NCBI RefSeq assembly: GCF_029854215.1
Contig: NZ_CP122961.1
Location: 992,001-1,056,000 of the forward strand
Length of the DNA: 64,000 bases
Reading direction: 5' to 3'
Origin: Halomonas alkaliantarctica
Lineage (GTDB): Bacteria > Pseudomonadota > Gammaproteobacteria > Pseudomonadales > Halomonadaceae
Below are positions 62,601-64,000 of the stretch, one piece after another (position 1 is the stretch's first letter; each line of letters starts with the position of its first letter). The position numbers and the translations under genes were made by a program. Below the pieces are notes generated by a model. The model worked only from the letters and a program-made list of their open reading frames with translations, was not told the DNA's origin and ran no database searches.

Positions 62601-62689
62601 GGCATTCTCCTAAGTAGGTGCTGTGCTCTATTCGGCACATTGCGTCGTAAGCAACACGTTGTTTCTAAGAGTACGAGCAATAAAAGCAC

Positions 62690-62717
62690 AAAACCAGCCC
62701 ACGTTGGGGCTGGTTTT
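62690..62717. terminator. Terminator after cytidine deaminase
   Basis: AAAACCAGCCC pairs with GGGCTGGTTTT, an 11-bp perfect stem. On the minus strand it ends in TTTTGT, terminating the cytidine deaminase operon. Confidence 0.8.
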
Positions 62718-62736
62718 GAAGGCCAAGCGGGTTGAC

Positions 62737-63144
62737 TTAGCGTGGCGGCAACTGCTCTGGCCCAAAGGCGTCGGGCAGCAGCGTTTCCATGGTGTAGGTT
62801 TTCATCAATTCGCCACTACCGGAGAGTACCTTGATCTGCGTCTCTGGCGTGGCGAATTCGCGAATCCGCTGACGGCAGTCGCCGCAGGGGGTACAAAGGT
62901 GATCACCAGGGCCCATCACGTAGACCGTCGCCAACTGGCGCTGCCCGGCGGTGATCATGGCGGAAATGGCCGAGGCTTCGGCACACAGGCCTTTGTAGTG
63001 CGCCACTTCGACGTTGGTGCCCGCAAATTGCTGACCATCGGGGGCCACTATCACTGACGCTACCGGGTGCGCGGAGTAGGGCACATACGCGTTAGCCCGC
63101 GCACTTAACAAGGTTTGAACGATCTCTTCTGATACCTGTTCCAT
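62737..63144 (-). CDS. cdd: Cytidine deaminase
   Basis: A 135-residue zinc enzyme of the small tetrameric class. It converts cytidine to uridine. YVPYSAHPVASVIVAPDG and NVEVAHYKGLCAEASAISAM hold the first zinc cysteine and the catalytic glutamate; PCGDCRQRIREF supplies the other two cysteines. AAGGA precedes the ATG at 63144. It is 56 bp downstream of deoD, forming a nucleoside salvage unit. Confidence 0.92.
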   Translation of the reverse strand: MEQVSEEIVQTLLSARANAYVPYSAHPVASVIVAPDGQQFAGTNVEVAHYKGLCAEASAISAMITAGQRQLATVYVMGPGDHLCTPCGDCRQRIREFATPETQIKVLSGSGELMKTYTMETLLPDAFGPEQLPPR

Positions 63145-63200
63145 CACTTTTCCTTTTGGCCGCTTCAACGCGCTCTTTTCAACGTTCTCTTTTCAACGTG

Positions 63201-63926
63201 CTAGGCGCGGGCAGCGTCGTCGCGAAGTACGGTGTCCAGTGCAATCAGCATCATGTCGTCAAAGGTGGTTTGACGGTCGGCGCTGGAGAGCGAGTCGCCT
63301 TTCAGGATGTGATCCGATACGGTACAGATCGTCATGGCGCGGGCGCCAAATTCAGCGGCGACGCCGTAAAGGCCCGCAGCTTCCATCTCGACGCCGACAA
63401 TGCCGTAACGCTTGAGCATTTCAGCCATTTCGGTTTGCGGGTTGTAGAACAGATCCGCTGAGAAGATGTTGCCCACTTTGACCGGCACGTTCTTGGCCTT
63501 GGCGGCAGCAACCGCGTGCTGGGTCAGTTCAAAATCCGCAATGGCGGCGAAGTCGTGGTCGTTAAAGCGCATGCGGTTGACTTTGGAGTCAGTGCTGGCA
63601 CCCATGCCAATGACGACATCGCGCACGTTGACATCGTCGCGCACCGCGCCGCAGGAGCCCACACGAATCAGCGATTTAACGCCGTAGTCGGTGATCAGCT
63701 CTTTGGCGTAGATGGAGACCGACGGAATACCCATGCCGTGGCCCATCACGGAAATCTCGCGGCCTTTGTAAGTGCCGGTGTAGCCGAACATATTGCGCAC
63801 GTCGTTCACCTGGCGCACGTTCTCCAGGTAGGTGTCGGCGATGTATTTGGCGCGCAGCGGGTCACCGGGCATCAGCACGGTATCAGCGAAATCGCCGGGG
63901 GCAGCGTTAATATGCGGGGTAGCCAT
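63201..63926 (-). CDS. deoD: Purine-nucleoside phosphorylase
   Basis: A 241-residue protein, the size of E. coli DeoD (239). It splits purine nucleosides with phosphate. [20 protein letters not shown] is the family N-terminus, [18 protein letters not shown] the phosphate site region, [17 protein letters not shown] the nucleoside site and [10 protein letters not shown] the general acid region. The start at 63926 has GGAG upstream. It is followed by cdd and preceded by another gene of the same strand that runs off the window. Confidence 0.96.
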   Translation of the reverse strand: MATPHINAAPGDFADTVLMPGDPLRAKYIADTYLENVRQVNDVRNMFGYTGTYKGREISVMGHGMGIPSVSIYAKELITDYGVKSLIRVGSCGAVRDDVNVRDVVIGMGASTDSKVNRMRFNDHDFAAIADFELTQHAVAAAKAKNVPVKVGNIFSADLFYNPQTEMAEMLKRYGIVGVEMEAAGLYGVAAEFGARAMTICTVSDHILKGDSLSSADRQTTFDDMMLIALDTVLRDDAARA

Positions 63927-63939
63927 CAAATATCTCCTT

Positions 63940-64000
63940 TAAGCGGCTTCAGGAAGAAAGCTTTTGCCATCGGCCATGGCCGGAAGCAGGAAAAAGTCGG
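63940..64000 (-). CDS. C-terminal end of an upstream gene (partial)
   Basis: On the minus strand one frame is open from the window edge to a TAA at 63942-63940 and encodes FFLLPAMADGKSFLPEAA. The stop is 14 bp before the deoD start, an operon-like spacing. Twenty residues are too few to name the product; a nucleoside salvage or transport gene is expected from context. Confidence 0.4.

Noticed and set aside
1..64000. CRISPR arrays, insertion sequences, prophage, tRNA or rRNA genes
   Set aside because: No regular repeat-spacer pattern, transposase or integrase, or tRNA/rRNA-like sequence was recognised on either strand by eye.

Overview
The window looks like chromosomal DNA of a halophilic gammaproteobacterium, most likely Halomonadaceae (Halomonas/Vreelandella). 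This is inferred from acidic, moderately GC-rich protein coding, gammaproteobacterial family content (ArfA, DeoD, Tpx, NirBD, a MepM-like M23 peptidase, NasR) and strong AGGAG-type ribosome binding sites. It holds about 55 genes. I see no rRNA, tRNA, insertion sequence, prophage or CRISPR array.

Layout. 1-2510: end of an MFS transporter, an unusual CDF metal transporter and an alpha/beta hydrolase. 2538-12927: a divergent nitrate-assimilation locus. Leftward are a NasC-like flavoprotein, nirB and nirD; rightward are nasA, cobA (siroheme synthesis) and a PP2C phosphatase/Ser-Thr kinase fusion. 13021-14495: an aldo/keto reductase, a short arfA ribosome-rescue gene ending in a hairpin, and a small DUF1127-like gene. 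14799-21439: a signalling block with an OmpR regulator, a periplasmic protein, a hybrid histidine kinase, a REC-EAL phosphodiesterase and a chemoreceptor. 21606-30389: an ABC exporter, a GGT-family hydrolase with a TctCBA-type uptake system, a two-gene chromate transporter and a divergent GntR regulator. 30478-35280: DUF1415, diguanylate cyclase, GNAT, luciferase-like oxidoreductase and SDR genes. 35407-38181: the nitrate regulator NasR (NIT-ANTAR) and a NarK-type nitrate transporter. 38543-45322: patatin, CZB-domain protein, two L,D-transpeptidases and an M23 peptidase. 45758-48717: LysR, glutathionyl-hydroquinone reductase, PRC-barrel and CsbD stress proteins. 49226-54901: DEAD-box helicase, endonuclease V, a GMP-synthase-like amidotransferase, thiol peroxidase and an amidoligase/C26-peptidase pair. 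55045-60565: an MscS channel, two J-domain-related proteins and an unrecognised membrane protein. 60730-64000: CBS-BON protein, class V aminotransferase, cytidine deaminase and purine nucleoside phosphorylase.

The strongest system-level story is nitrogen control. The 764-bp gap between the divergent nitrate operons holds two outward-facing sigma-54 (GG-N10-GC) promoters and a central NtrC-type dyad (GCAC-N7-GTGC). Both leaders carry long intrinsic terminators before the first gene. The nirBD leader also has a hexaloop hairpin with A1 and G4, the signature of ANTAR antiterminator targets. The distant nitrate-transporter leader has a third sigma-54 promoter and another A1/G4 hexaloop hairpin beside nasR. 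This is read as a dispersed NtrC/sigma-54 plus NasR attenuation regulon: nitrogen starvation starts transcription and nitrate lets it pass the terminators.

Other points of note are the hairpin that swallows the arfA stop codon, the amidoligase plus gamma-glutamyl-hydrolase-like pair, the kinase/phosphatase fused into the nitrate operon, a J-domain/membrane-protein cluster with an unknown gene, and a vestigial chemoreceptor tail.
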